DNA from: Ptychodera flava | Taxonomy: Eukaryota > Hemichordata > Enteropneusta > Ptychoderidae | DNA: 64,000 nt | NCBI RefSeq assembly: GCF_041260155.1 | Contig: NC_091928.1 | Span: 34,537,388-34,601,387, forward strand | Direction: 5' to 3' | Shown here: positions 1-12,854 of the stretch, one piece after another | Layout of the letters: every line of letters starts with the position of its first letter | How positions within the stretch are numbered: the first letter of the stretch is position 1 | The notes under the pieces: generated by a model | Database searches by the model: none | Told to the model about the DNA's origin: nothing | Seen by the model: the letters and a program-made list of their open reading frames with translations, nothing else | Translations under genes and position numbers: made by a program

Positions 1-1285
1 ATTAGATGCCAAAAGTCAGTCTATATATGCTGAATCAAAGCTAGCTTCTCTATGCCAACTGGTTCGCAAAACGTGGCAGTTCTTACAGTTTTTAAGTTTA
101 ACACCTTCCACCCAGTCTGTCTCTATGTATGGAGCCAGTATGAACCTGGAAAATGTGAAACAGGGAAACGTACCGGTCAAGGTCACTAGTACTGTTATGA
201 TCACTTTCCGAAATGTCAGAGAAGTACATCACGTCAATCCAAAGCTTCGACTCAAATGAAATTGAGAACTATCCACGTGTACAGATAATTAAGTTAACCG
301 GGTGTGCTTCCTAGCGGACCAATCTGAAATAGACCTCCGAATGATGTATGTTTCCTGCTCAGGTTACCACTAATCCATATGTAAATAAGTATCGATCGTT
401 GTTTGTTGTGTTTTAATTTACTGGGTTTGTCAGTAAGATATTGAAAATGATAATCTTCACATGTAGTATATGTCGGAAATAGCACTCTTTGTTGTGGTTT
501 TTACGAGAGAAACCTCACAATTTTGGTCAGGGGCTTAAAAACATCATTTGCCCTATGACCTCTTGAAGTTTACAAGTTTCAGACCAAAAGCGCGAGGCTT
601 CCATCGTAAAACCATTCCGACGAGAGCTATTTCCTATACTGAAAACGACACACCATTAAAATGACAATCCCTTTCGATCGTACATATCGACTGTATTTTC
701 TTTGTATATAACACTTTATAAAATTGATATTTAGACAGGCCTTTTAATATTTTGTAGGTGGTGAATATAGTTAGTCAACGCGTGCATTAGCCCTGATAGG
801 GACTCTAGGTTTGCCAGTAAATATAGCTGGCATCGCGTTCGCCGGGAATTGATAACTGCCGGCGATTCTTTGATATGTTTTCAAAATAAAGTCAAGTATA
901 GCGCAATTTATTGCGCATTGCCCGTCTTTGTAATGGTGCTACGCGCATCTCAGGCTTATGATGCGTTGTTTTGCCTCATCCCAACCAGAAGTAACTGTTG
1001 ACGTCACCAGGTATCATTTACATAACGTGTTCTTCGTGTACCATTAATTTCAGAAATCCAAAGTTGTCAAAAAATAGGAGAAAAAAGTCATATAACTGAC
1101 AGTTTACAGGTAAAACTTTATTTAAAGCAGCTCCACCGCATATCATTTGACATGAATTAGAGCTGTGAATCTACATGCGCCGAATACCGGACGTCGGTGA
1201 GAAAATATACAGGTCTACGTAGTGAACAGTTGCAATGCAAGAAAGCTTTCATTCAACAAGTTGTTGTTTTCCATTCCAGATCACA
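1..1285. other. Upstream flank of the methyltransferase gene, no gene seen
   Basis: I see no coding exon here. The last bases before the start codon form a pyrimidine-rich tract ending in CAG at about 1280, a plausible 3' splice site. A non-coding first exon may therefore lie somewhere in this flank. Confidence 0.4.
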
Positions 1286-1472
1286 ATGGAAGGCGAAATC
1301 AAATTCCTATTGGACCACGACAAAGAATATTTTGAAAGATACAGCCTAGTTATAAGCAAAGGATTTCAACTTTCAAAGGATCAAGAATATGAAAATCATA
1401 TCAATGTCTTAAAGAAGGGGAACATCAACAAAGATTCCGTGGTGAAGGTCCTTGCGGTTGGAACGGGAGACG
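1286..1472 (+). CDS. HNMT: HNMT-like coding exon 1
   Basis: Encodes residues 1-62 plus one base of codon 63, ending in the glycine-rich SAM-binding loop. The donor is ACG|GTAAGA and the exon ends in phase 1, matching the next exon. Confidence 0.8.
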
Positions 1473-4400
1473 GTAAGATTAATGAGCGATCATGGCCATC
1501 AAAGTGTTGATCGAACATTGCAGTTGAAAGAAGCATAAAGAAAGTGCACTAAAAACACGACACAAAGCATTGTTATACATTGTACTAGGTTGTGTCTTTA
1601 GTGCGGAACGCAGTGCAATGCGAAGTCTAATTCCCGGAGATCAACCACGAATCTGAATATTTTTAGCTTGGTCGACGCTCCCAAACATTTCGCTCACAGT
1701 AAACACAAAATCGGTGGTACTTGCAATGTTCTTTAATCAACGATTGGATGGCCACGTTTAAAATGTACCACCTTACAACATGGCAACCTTGCTATTCCAT
1801 GCCTACCATTGTAGTGAATTCTCAGTCAGAATACGCCTCGTGGGCGGCCATTTGAGCTTAAAGGCCAGGGACTTGATACCCGGGATCAAGTTAATGCCGT
1901 TCACCTTTGACATTCACGGCGGGATCGAATGTTTATGTCTTTGCAAATTACGGTCACGATTAGTGTGCACAGGAGGTTGTAAACAGGCCAATGTGTTGAC
2001 ATGCAAACAACAGATTATACGTAACTGAATATAACGGCGAGACCAGTACACTGAGAAACAACGTTTCGTGAAGCCGCGGTGCTTGTAGCAATAACAGGTG
2101 TACTTCAACGACTTCAACTGTAATGACAAAGGTACAACACCACGCCGCCGCTGCAACTAACGACGTTATTACTAGGGCTTGACAATTTTTTTCCACTTCA
2201 CTCGTCCGTCGGACAAGTGGATTTTCAATTTCACTTGTCCTCACAAAAATTTTACTTGTCCTCCATTTGTAATAATCAGGACCAAAATACTTGCAGCGAA
2301 TTCCGTAGCCGCTTTCAGGGCTTTCTTATTTTAGTAATTTTCGCCGATGTTGACGCGGATTTTTCTCAAAAGTTCACATTGAAGTAGCCCTGCGTACGGT
2401 CTGTGTGCCCCCCCCCCCCCCCCCCCCCCCCCCATCACAAGAGGCTGTATAACGCCGGGAACACACAGACCTGTAGGCTGTACGCAGGTCAAACATCAAT
2501 GAAGGTACATACATCCGGGCATATCATACATCGGCTTCCCGTGTTTGGCAAGCATAAATGCCGTCGTAAAAGGATTGGTCAGTTTCTGTCGCTGGTCGTC
2601 GTCATTCGGTTCAAGCATTGCGAGTGCATGCGATCAGGGTGTTGGCAAGTGAAACCGTATCGGGTTCAGCGGGACCCACAAAATTTCCACAATCATTGTC
2701 CCCGTCACGATCTCATCTGTGATGCACCAAACAGTCCAAATGCGGTTGACTATTACGCGTGAGACCTTATCGATTCAACGCGAAACATGCCGCATCCGTC
2801 AAGAAAAGCATTTCGCTTTCCCAGTGGTTTGGCAATGGTGGGGTATTTGAGACACGATGAACAAAACATTTTGGAACCGTCATATTTCAAGGCCACATAT
2901 GAAGGCCACTGTGCTTTCCACTTCGGGAGATAACATCTATGGCGTTTTTCCTCTTACCTCATATAACGCTTATGTTTAGATCTTGTGTCAAAAAACATCG
3001 TTCTAATCATCACATCGAGTCGTCGATTCTCTGTTCTCAGACGATCCCACTCACGCTGGCCCTCGTGGCGCCGTCGTAAATCATCACAACGTCGTTTCTC
3101 AGAGTTACACAATGCCCATCGTCGTAAACAACGCACCTCTTTACCGCAACAGCTTTGCTTGACTTGTGCGTAGGTCTACGGAGCGGAAATAACGCTCTGG
3201 CTCGCGAAAATGCACAATGCCTTGTTTGCGCTAGTGCAAATATTACCGTAAATACTCATATTTACAGCGATCACTCCACAAACTATCTGCCAAAAAGTTT
3301 GCCTACCTCGCGAGGCCGCATAAGTGATTTTGAAGTACTGCACGGTCGGCAAGTGAATCTTAGAAGAACGTCACAAATGTATCTAAAAAAGTCAGTGATT
3401 GACATTTAGTTTGTGTGAATTACGACAACGCAGATTGGGCGACACGTGCACAAACCGCAACTTAGGTTCGCGTTGATTGCGCCAGAAGTTGTGTCCATGG
3501 CAATGGAACAACACACGATGTCGTTTAGGTCATCAAAATGTTTAAAACGGCAAGACGATAATAGGCCTAATAATACTTTTCACGACAGAAAAATCTAAAA
3601 GAACTTGAATCTGAACTTTAAATGACTAGTTCTGTGGAAGAAACGATCGGAAATAGCGGCGTGTACGACGTCTACGCGAGAACGCGCTATGCCCGGGCGC
3701 TATGGCTTGGGTGGCACACTTGCAGTCACAGGGGCTCGAGCTGGGTAGTGTGCTCGCTTTTCGGCTCGATCTATCGATCCCGTAGTCGACATGCCGGCAC
3801 TGCAATCTAAATGGGTGTTTTAATAGGTGGGCATATCGACTACGGGATCGATAGATCGAGCTGAAAATCGATCTATTTAGCAGACTACCCAGCTAAAGAG
3901 TGCCTGTGCATGCGGCTCTGCACTGCGGTCGCCCCATCTAATTACATGGCTGTGCGTACCTAACATGTTGACATCGCAAACGTTTACCGATTCACACCTG
4001 TATCGCGTCCTTTTTTGATTGACAGCTTGCAGACCTTTGTTGTGGCCGCTTGCCACGCAAGTTGAAGACAAAGAGAAATACATTCATCGACCAAAATCAG
4101 CTTTATTTATGCTCAAATAAAAAAAAATATCTATATATTCAATCACTAGACATTCATAGTTAGGTACATGTGCATGGACGCCTAAGTTTCTTCGCCTGTG
4201 ACCCTTTTGGCATGGTTTTTACGGAGCGATCGAGCGTGACGCCACCCAAGCCACGCTTTGCATAAACTAACTCCAACAGGGGCAGGTTGCTATTTATACC
4301 CAGCCCTGGCCTTTAAGGTGACATGCGCCCGGAAAGTGAGTGACATAAACCTTTGCCCAAATTTTCCTCAATTAGACGTTCAGCCATTCTCTTACCAAAT

Positions 4401-7400
4401 AATATCTACAAATCAGGGGTCACCGTGCAAAGTTGCACTGTTTGCGATCCCTTGGATCACCTTTGTTTTAGTCTGTAAGAGGATTATGGAGGTGTGAGAG
4501 CCTTTTGTTTTACATTGAAATTGTAATCTGGTGTGTAAATTTTCTGATGAGACAATCTGGCATCAACACATTAAGAAATAAATGACCTTACACTTACCGT
4601 TATTTGAAATTCAAAATGGCTACCATCCCAGTGTCGGAGAAAAGTATATACAAATTTCGATTTTTGACAGCTGAAATTAGCTCGCCTGTAGTGTATTACA
4701 AGAGTGGTATTTATTCATAATTTTTAAGAAAATTTAAATGGTTCTCTTTGCACAACATTGGCATTGTATAGGTAAAATCATCGTCTGCTAAATTTACAAA
4801 GTGTGATCCAGCCACAGGTTGAAGCCACCTTTCACAGTTGTCAAGTTTAGATACCGGTAGTTTATTATCTTCCTTTACGCTATCGGCAAGTGTAACTGCT
4901 CTTGACAAATTTTGTTACACATAAATGGACTGAAATAAAATTCAGTGCAGTGGGCTTAGAACCCAGACACATATTGAGGACACATCAACTTTGTCGGAAC
5001 ACTGAAACACCAGTCCCTTTACTGGAGGCTGCAAGAGATAAGTGAAGTTCATTATTCCGTTGAAAAACTCATCCGTCCATCTCACAATGCGGGAGTCTGA
5101 GGAGGAAATTGTCAACAGATGCGAAGCATTTAATCTCAGCCAATTGGAGTGTGGGATTATTTTGTCCTCCGATAATTGCAAATGTGCAGTTACATATAGT
5201 TACTATGTGATACCGTTAGCAAAAATTTGCAATTCCCATAGCAGGCCATAGTCCGCATTCATCCACGTAAACTGTCGTGTTGAACAAGTTGACACCGATG
5301 ATCTTTTATTATTCTCAAACCTTTCATAACAGCGCTTAATTAATTCTTTTGGGAGGCATAGCATGAAGAATGCTTGCCACTGTGGCGGAGGGACAGGAAG
5401 AGAAGTACGCGCATGCTCGTCCCTCGGGAAAGAAAATGAGCGAAATGGCGCCCGCAGTAAGTCAGCCAAGTAGAATGTTTGGGTGCCGGTGGGTAATAGA
5501 CCTTTTCCCGGTTATCCCACAATGCATTGCAGTGACTTTATCAAACATCGTATATAAGCTCAAAACAGCGAAAACATGCTGATTTGTGTTGTACAACGGA
5601 TTGTTATAGAAGAATGACACAAATTTGCAATGCCAAATAATGCCCCGTGTATAATCTAACCATCAGCGACGAAAATATAGGCCAGGGTGTAATCTGCCAT
5701 AGAGTTCTATGAGTAACGTACCCTGCGTGTACCCTACAGCTGAAAAGTTCTATGCGTAACGTACTACGCTTTGTATACCCTGGCGCGCACTGCATCATGG
5801 AACCGGTAAAAGAACTATGTCAACAGTATGAAGGTTGAAAAATGACTGAATCAAGGGAGCTGAAGATCAGTACACTTAAACTTAAAAGCAGCTGTGTTAA
5901 ATGAGCCACACATGCGGAAATTTCAGAGATGTTTTAGACTCAATCATAACGCTGTTCTCATCTGATAACAGAAGATACATAGTAACACGAGGAGGGATAC
6001 TTGTGAGGCACAGTAAGTGAGGCTACCCACAATTCTCCATGATCTGTACACACGGAGATCACTCGCTGAACTGAAGCAAATTTCTTCTGTACAGAGAACA
6101 ACTCGGTCCATATTTCAAAATTCTGGCAACATATAGTTCTGATCATTATAATTTTCTGATTTCTCACTGTGAATAATGAGAAGATCAACCCCTTTTCCGC
6201 GGAGGAGATAGCAATTTTGTAATTTTGTCGACATAGATTTTTGACAGCCATACACAATATTTTCAAGGAAACTAAGGGAATAAGTTGCATCTGTGTTGGC
6301 AAAAGAAAGGGTATTGATTTATTTTAATGTTCGTAACAAAGGAAATTTGCATGTCTGACAGGTGGTATTATGAGACCATCTTAGTTGCTGATAACTTTAT
6401 CTTGACAAGTGTGCAATTTTTAGCACCTCTGAACATCGACTTCTCATTCAATTTACTCTTGAATTTTAAGCATAATCAATAATTTTGGAACATAGTTTTA
6501 ACAAATAATCCTGAACTTAAATTGTAAGTTAAAATTGTTACGAAACTGATAAAATTGAAAAAGCCTTTAGCAAAAAATGTCTGAGTGAACAAATCAAGGG
6601 GAATTGTGGGTAGCCTCACTTACTGTGTGAGGGCGCTGCGAGTTTGTAAACCACTTAGCGTAAAATAGAGGTTTGATTCTCATAGTTGAACCATTCATAA
6701 CGGCACATAATTAATTCATTTGAGGAGTATAGCATCATAGAGTGATCTTCATAAAATTTTGATACCGACGGGGAGATTAACAAAGTGAGAAATGTGTTGT
6801 CTGTTCTCACTATCGTTCCGGTTTTACAGTATGCGAGTTAATATACAGGGAAATTTCAGTTGGAAAGCAATATCTCATATTGCGATAAAACAGAAGTGCA
6901 CACAATTGTCACAGGATTCATGGAAACGAGAAAAAGACAGCGTTTTCTCTCCTGCCGATAGCGGCAAAGTTGTCCGTTGTTCAACCTGATACAAATTATA
7001 GTGGTTTTTTTTTTGCAATCAACAGGGCAAGCGGAAAGCATAGCCGTGGATGCTGCTCTGAGTACGTTCAACACCCTCCACTATACCATTGTAGAGCAAT
7101 CTGAAGCGGAAATCAACAAATTCAAAACACTGGCCGAGACAAAAAAGGCGGAGGGCCATTGGAGAAATGTGACGTTTGATTTCCACCATATCACCGTGCA
7201 GCAGTACCTGCGTGATGCGCGGCACAACGGGGAACAACAGTGCTTCGACATTATTCGCTGTCCAGAAAGTGCCTATTTTTTCACCAACGCAGGAGACATC
7301 TTTGTAGAACTGTACAAGATGGTAAACAAGGGAGGAATGCTGTGGAACGCTATGACCGGTGGTAAGTGCCGTGAAAAGTAAAAAAAAATCGATGTTTAAA

Positions 7401-8098
7401 CATGAAAGGTCGCTAAGTGAAATCACTTGGGGATATTCTCAAAATTGAGCATAGATTGTTGGTAATATATATCATAAACATAAGTGTGCATTTCCCCCAA
7501 TACCGTTAACTCCAATATTCAGTGTAGTGACACAAAAATACCCAATTTTCCACTTGACAATGATGATTAAGAGCAGACAAGGGCAAGTTGTATTGAATCT
7601 AATAACGGCCTTCCACTGAGCAACTTTCTTGTCTCTCAAATGTTTACTCCATCAGCAGTTTTATGGCCTTCCTTTACATTGGCACATTTTAGTGGGCAGA
7701 ATATAAAACGGCTTCTCTCTAACAAATCCTACCCTTCTCTTCCGGCAGGCGCCGGCGAGCAAATCACGATGGAACTAGCAAGACACTTCCCCTTAACGGT
7801 AAGCTTGTATGGCTCATCCACTCTCCGTGGAATACTGGGAAAGAGATTGCCAGACGTAGACTTCCAGGTGGAGACCACGAATTATAACATAGAGTGCGAG
7901 GAATGCTTCCAAGAAGATTCGAGCGACGGAAATATGGCGCTAGATTTCCTTACACAGATACTTGACTTCAGAAAGCACGCTTCGAAGGAAGTTGTCGACA
8001 GCATTTTGGCGATCATGGATAAAAATTCCTCCCGAATGGCCGATGGCAAGCGCTATTTAGCCGATTGGCAGGAGAACGTCATCATTTTAAAGAAATGA
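1286..8098 (+). CDS. HNMT: Histamine N-methyltransferase-like protein (3 coding exons)
   Basis: The three exons (1286-1472, 7026-7361, 7749-8098) join in phases 1 and 1 to give 873 coding bases, 290 residues, close to the roughly 292 residues of vertebrate HNMT. Members of this class I methyltransferase family move a methyl group from S-adenosylmethionine to a small amine in the cytosol. Motif I (VLAVGTGDG, residues about 55-63) spans the first splice junction, an acidic/hydrophobic VEQS motif follows, and the C-terminal third holds the family-like segment ALDFLTQILDF. There is no signal peptide or membrane helix. The start at 1286 has a good context (ACAATGG) and sits just after a possible 3' splice site; an upstream in-frame ATG at 1235 would add 17 residues encoded by intron-like sequence and is less likely. 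Substrate specificity cannot be read from sequence, since HNMT-like proteins are often expanded in invertebrates. Not part of an operon; intron 1 is 5.5 kb and repeat-rich. Confidence 0.82.
2408..2433. repeat. Poly-C run, 26 bases
   Basis: An uninterrupted C homopolymer inside intron 1 of the methyltransferase gene. Its true length is uncertain because such runs are error-prone in sequencing. Confidence 0.95.
3740..3893. repeat. Fold-back (inverted-repeat) element
   Basis: The arms 3740-3795 and 3829-3893 are inverted copies with a few small gaps. Key blocks are GCTGGGTAG / CTACCCAGC at the ends and CGATCTATCGATCCCGTAG paired with its complement near the centre. Size and structure fit a short non-autonomous fold-back transposon remnant. 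Confidence 0.8.
4312..4668 (+). mobile_element. TTAA-family short inverted-repeat element, 3' end missing
   Basis: Starts TTAAGGTGACATGCGCC and follows the family consensus (GTGAAAGAC, GGGGTCACCGTGC, AAATTCAAAATGGC, CCAGTGT), then leaves it near 4668 before the second terminal repeat. It is a truncated copy of the element best seen at 10859-11213. Confidence 0.7.
6009..6627. mobile_element. 619 bp inverted-repeat element with 5 bp duplication
   Basis: The ends are inverted copies: CACAGTAAGTGAGGCTACCC at 6009 and its complement ending at 6627, with about 27 matching bases. The direct repeat TGAGG flanks both sides (6004-6008 and 6628-6632), as expected of a target-site duplication. There is no transposase reading frame inside, so it would be non-autonomous. 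The superfamily was not identified. Confidence 0.75.
7026..7361 (+). CDS. HNMT: HNMT-like coding exon 2
   Basis: The acceptor is CAACAG|GG and the donor GGTG|GTAAGT. It encodes the strand after motif I with the VEQS segment (the acidic residue normally near the SAM ribose) and the central Rossmann-fold strands. It starts and ends in phase 1. Confidence 0.8.
7749..8098 (+). CDS. HNMT: HNMT-like coding exon 3
   Basis: The acceptor is TTCCGGCAG|GC. It encodes the C-terminal half, including the hydrophobic ALDFLTQILDF stretch, and ends VIILKK followed by TGA at 8096-8098. An ATG at 7640 lies in the same frame, but the segment before 7749 is intronic. Confidence 0.8.
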
Positions 8099-8588
8099 TT
8101 AAATGTCGGTTTAACGTGAAATACACCGCACTTTGCCGTTATGGTAATAGTAAAGCAAATAAGTTTTTGAATAATACAACTAATATGCAGGTAGTTTGGA
8201 AACACATAGTAAGCTAGCACCGACGCAGTCATATTATTGTCTTTTCGAAAATAGACCCGTTGAGAAAAACACAATATTTTGCACGCGTGGTGATCAAATT
8301 GACAAATCTAATCAACAAAGATTCTTGAAATGATTTATAACCTGATACAATGATATAGAAATCCACAGATATTTGAATATTAAGCTTTGTCAGCAAAGAA
8401 TTGGCCTGCTCCAAGGCCAAGCCTTTTGCTATTTAGAAACATGTGTTGGTATGAGTTAGTCACATTACACATTTTACATGTTATGCTTGTTTCAATTTTC
8501 CACCTTAGAAGATTTATGCCATTCGGAAGGATATTGTGCATAGTTTTAATCCTTTGGGCGCCAAAGTCTATTTTTGTCCCTTATATAA

Positions 8589-8594
8589 AATAAA
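8589..8594 (+). promoter_or_regulatory. Candidate polyadenylation signal AATAAA
   Basis: An AATAAA hexamer about 490 bases after the methyltransferase stop codon. Others occur further downstream, so the choice is uncertain. Confidence 0.35.
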
Positions 8595-8899
8595 ACACCG
8601 TCAATTGTTCTCAGATATTTTCGCCAAAATTTTGTGAAAAAACTGTAGCCAATGAAATGTTATGGCCATTTGGTCCAAAATTATCAAAACAAATTACAGA
8701 AAAATTCATAAAAAAAATGGTAAAACGTTGCACTAAAATTTGGCGGGAAAAATTACAGCACTCAAAGGGTTAAGACTGTCATGTCAAAATGTGTTAATAA
8801 TGTGGTAATAAACGTCATCACCTGCAGTCAAACTACCAGAAATGAACTGAAATGTTCACGTGTTTCAGTATACATAGCAGTTGTCTGTAAATTCAAACA

Positions 8900-9720
8900 C
8901 GTCCCACTTCTGATCAACACCGTGAACAATATTTACCACGGATTAATTCCAAGGTCACTGATTAAGTAAATAAATATGTAATTAGCCGAAATAAAAATAC
9001 TAAATGACTTCAATAATTTTATATCGTAGTATCTTCAATGTACATAACACGTTTGATCAACTTTGATTAAGCCAATCCAGCTATAGATCCCTAATAAAGA
9101 AAGTTCGTAACATATGCAAATTGTTATAAGTTTATCTAAAACTGATAAAACAACTTTCATGATTGTTATATCAGTGAACCTCAAATGTACATGGCATGTT
9201 TCGTCAACTCAGATCAAGCTAATCCACATATATGTACCTAAATGGAAAAGTTTGTTCAATATGCAAATTTGCTATAAGCTGAAGTAAAAACGCTAAATTA
9301 CGTCCAATATTGTTTAAACCGAGTATCATCAATGTACATAGCATGTTTCGCAACTTGAATCAAGTTAATCCAGGTATATATCCCTAATTCGGAAAGTTCA
9401 TTAAATATGCAAATTTGTAAATTGCTAAAGTAAAAATGCTTAATTTCAATTATGTTGTATCATAGTATCTTTCATGTACGTATACATGGCACGTTTCGTC
9501 AACTTTGATCAAGTCAATCACGATAACCCTAATTAGGAAAGTCAATTTAATATGCACATAAGGCATTGGTTTAAGTAAAGATTTTTAATGACATTCAGGA
9601 ATGTTAAATCATAGTATTTTCAATATACATACCAAGTTTTCGTCGATTTGATTGCGTCAATTCAGATATATATCCCTAAGTAGGAAAGTTTAACAAATAT
9701 GCAAACTAGCAATTAACTTT
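8900..9720. repeat. Tandem array of about 148 bp units, five degenerate copies
   Basis: Related blocks containing ACAT(G/A)(G/A)CA(T/C)GTTTCGTCAACTT and TCAAG(T/C)(C/T)AATCCA recur near 9041, 9189, 9337, 9485 and 9628, a period of about 148 bases. Each is followed by a ...CCCTAA...GGAAAGTT...TATGCAAAT block. The array lies just downstream of the methyltransferase gene and runs into the (GACA)n array. Confidence 0.75.
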
Positions 9721-9906
9721 CATGTCGCAGCTTTATGTATTTCATGGCCATTCTTATTGTCTGTTTGTTTTTTCTAAAATTATTAATTATGCAAATGACC
9801 TTGAAATATGCAAGCCACGATAAACTGATAAGTGCTTACCATTCTAAAACAAAATCTATCTACCAAATTTGATACTGATCAAATAAGTCGTTCTTGATAT
9901 TGCGCC

Positions 9907-9973
9907 AACAGACAGACCGACAGGCTGACAGACAGACAGACAGGCTGACAGACAAACAGACAGACAGGCTGAC

Positions 9974-10038
<65 letters not shown>

Positions 10039-10058
10039 GGCTGACAGACAGACAGGCA
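9907..10058. repeat. (GACA)n microsatellite with GGCT interruptions
   Basis: About 150 bases of GACA repeats broken by several GACAGGCT variants. Reading frames across it give meaningless Cys-Leu-Ser-Val repeats. Confidence 0.95.
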
Positions 10059-10082
10059 TTGCTGTGATATTACCTCACAATA

Positions 10083-10397
10083 AAAAGGTAGAATTCGCCC
10101 GGCGACAGATATTCGGACATTCAAACTTTTACAATTCTTTTCTGACCTGTGACTTGTTGGGACTCATTTTTAAGCCATCGGTGTAAGAAAAGTTACCAAC
10201 GACTCTGTTTTTCAAATATCGAAAATGTTATTTTTCTACATAGAGCTAACACAGGGGTGGCGGCCATTATGAATTTCATATCTTGGTAAAGCTTTGGTAA
10301 TTTGTTTCTCTTGTACCACTGTGCACTGTGAAACCTGATTTTTATTCGTGAGATTGGACAGTTTGAAAGAGAATGTTCAAGGCGCGTACTACCTTAA
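10083..10397 (-). mobile_element. TTAA-family element, reverse orientation
   Basis: Reverse copy running from AAGGTAGAATTCGCC to GGCGCGTACTACCTTAA. The left end has lost the perfect TTAA. A second partial reverse copy (about 10438-10528, ending GAGGCGCATGCTGCCTTA) follows directly, so two insertions or a local duplication lie side by side. Confidence 0.75.
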
Positions 10398-10858
10398 ATA
10401 TAAGTCCCACCTTTGAAAAGATCAAGAGCGAAAAGCATAATTTGTTTCTTTTGTACCAAAATGTGTACGTGACCCCTTAATTTTATTCGTGAGTTCGAAA
10501 GAGAATGGTTGAGGCGCATGCTGCCTTAGAAAAAGAACAAGAGCAAACAGCATATACTTTTTTCAGTACTTTTGCCTCTTTTTCATTTTTTGTGCCACTC
10601 CCCAAAACTTTATTGTATACGCTACCCGTATGTCATGAGAATTTGACAGTTGAATTCAAGCGACCAATGTCGATGAACCTATATAAACAGGGCGTGTTAT
10701 CGACTGAACTGATACGGGTCATTATTGAACGCTCAGCCTTTCACCATTTCCATCAATACAGGTCGAGGTAAATAGGAAACAAAACGGAGGTTGATTCCAA
10801 CAATGATGATGAAAGGGTTTTAGGAAAGTTGTCAATGAAACCAACCAAAACAAAAACC

Positions 10859-11213
10859 TTTAAGGTAGTATGTGCCTCGAAAGTGAAAGACTTAAAATTT
10901 TGCTCAAACTTTCCTTAAGTAATCTATCAACCATTCTCTTTCAAAAATCAAGAATAAAAATCGGGGTCACCGTGCACATTTTGGTACTAGAGAAACAAAT
11001 TACCCAAGATTTACCGATATTTAAAATTCAAAATGGCCGCTATCCCCGTGTTAACTCTATGAAGCAAAACAAAATTTTCGAATTTCGAAAGACTAAGCCG
11101 GTGAAAAGTTTTCTTCCGCCCAGAGCTTTAAGATTGACCCCTACAAAGGGTATATCAAAATTGCAAAGGTTTGAGAGTCCAAATATCTCTCCTCGGGGTC
11201 TATTCTACCTTAA
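10859..11213 (+). mobile_element. TTAA-family element, complete (355 bp)
   Basis: Bounded by TTAA on both sides, with inverted ends TTAAGGTAGTATGTGCCTCG and its near complement ending CTATTCTACCTTAA. The interior follows the family order: GTGAAAGAC, a CTTTCAA...AATAAAAATCGGGGTCACCGTGC block, AATGGCCGC, then AAGTTTTCTTCC. It has no protein-coding capacity. TTAA target duplications are typical of piggyBac-type transposons, so this may be a piggyBac-mobilised miniature element; that assignment is inference. Confidence 0.8.
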
Positions 11214-11624
11214 CAGTTTTGAAACGTTATAGACACCAGTCCCTTCGAATCAACACTCGAGTGGCAAGGTACTTTACACAATTTACATTTTCTTTGTTTT
11301 TCTCCAGCATTACCATCATTTTACTGACGTAAAACTCTATGATAGGGTTAAAAAAGCCAATTCACTGCCTCTGTTGCTTTGTCGGATAAAGGAAAAATGT
11401 TTTCGTCATGTGACCAAAAAAGTTCAACGTCCGAAGACTACTAAATGGTGTTCGGTCGGGCGCCCCGCCGTTTCAATCGATAGGTAGACATCGGAGTGTG
11501 AAAGGCGGCGACCATGATTGTGGTCTCGCAATTTAGAACCCCGAAATCCTAATAATCACGTTTTACCGAATGTGCAGGTCAAGGTCAAGGCGTTCCTTCT
11601 GCTCTGCCGGAAAATACTTGTATT

Positions 11625-11845
11625 GATCACGTGATTGACTTTCTTAGGCATGCGGCCACCTACCGCCGTTCGATGACCCGACCTACTTTAAATTCTTCAG
11701 TGATGTTGGTCTACGATATCGGCATGTGCAAGTCTGATGAAAGCTCCATAGCAACCACCGGGATACGAGGCTTTTGAATGATATAAAGACATTGTGCGCG
11801 ACCATACGACATCTGCCTTTCGCAGATGAATGCTAAGCCAAGCTA
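11625..11845 (+). promoter_or_regulatory. Conserved block upstream of deiodinase copy 1 (possible promoter)
   Basis: This non-coding block resembles 20565-20770, which lies upstream of deiodinase copy 2. Shared words include ATTGATCACGTGA (with an E-box CACGTG), GATGAAA..CCCATAGCAACC and GAATGCT..GCCA, in the same order. A TATAAA occurs at about 11780. Together with a possible 3' splice site just before the ATG, this may mark the promoter and a non-coding first exon. Confidence 0.45.
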
Positions 11846-12854
11846 ACATTTGGATTTTTTTATATTACTCGGTATACATTTGCCAACATTGGCTGAAGTG
11901 GCTCGTAAGAATGCAATCTTCATTCTATGAAAACTTAAAGATATGTCTGAGGTTATCGATGTGTCACAAAAAAGACACACAAAATGTATGTTATGTGACA
12001 AAATACGCTTATAAACATTTACGTAAACATGACATTCTCTTCTATCGAGCTTTTGTAATATTATAATAATGTTGGGTATCCATACAGTGATTTTGAAATC
12101 AGTCGAGCGATATTTTTTTCTTTACCATGGCAACAAAACGAAAAAATTCTGAAACTCACTCGAGACTTCAGTGTAAAGTGACTACTGTGCGAAATCAGGT
12201 CAGAACTGCGAACAGCACAGTCGACTGTCGAAATCACCATCTATAACGGGTAAGAACATGATAATCATAAGCTTACACATCAAATGCGTCGCCAATCTTG
12301 CATTATGACTTTCCACGCCTCTATTCATGGTCGTTGAAATGGTCGAGCTTGGGATACAGCGAACTGGTTGTAATTGTTGAACTCTTTGTTAGAAAAAATA
12401 GGTATTGTAAATTATGAGTTCGAAAGAATTTATTGCTTAAAGAACAAAACGACGCCGATCCTTTTATGTTTCACATTTTATGTGCATTGTCCATAGGGCA
12501 GTACCACAGGTTGTGACCTATTTTCAGCGTTATTGTGTATTTATCCCTGTCGTGGTTCACGGCGTCAGGAAAATGATCGTGTGTCAGTGAAAGGGTAACT
12601 TGTTGATGACGTAGCAGGCCACATAGTAGTAATTCTACTGAAAGTAACCCGGAACTAATTTCAAGTTGGCATGTAAGGGAAAACATGCATTGGCAACCTC
12701 ATAACAGTGATTCAAATATGTCAATGCGCCATTTGCGGTTGTAAAAACCGTCCTGTTTTTTAAGTATTCTGCCCCTATCATGGAAAAACGTATACTATAA
12801 AGGTAGAGTGAATACCATCCATTAAAGGCATATCATAGAAACAGTCTACCCCAA

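Larger units (their letters stand above)
1473..7025 (+). other. HNMT-like intron 1 (5.5 kb), repeat-rich
   Basis: Begins GTAAGA and ends in a T-rich tract followed by AACAG. It holds a 26-base poly-C run (2408-2433), a long fold-back at 3740-3893, a partial TTAA-family element (4312-4668) and a 619 bp inverted-repeat element (6009-6627). I see no coding exon between 1473 and 7025. Confidence 0.75.
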
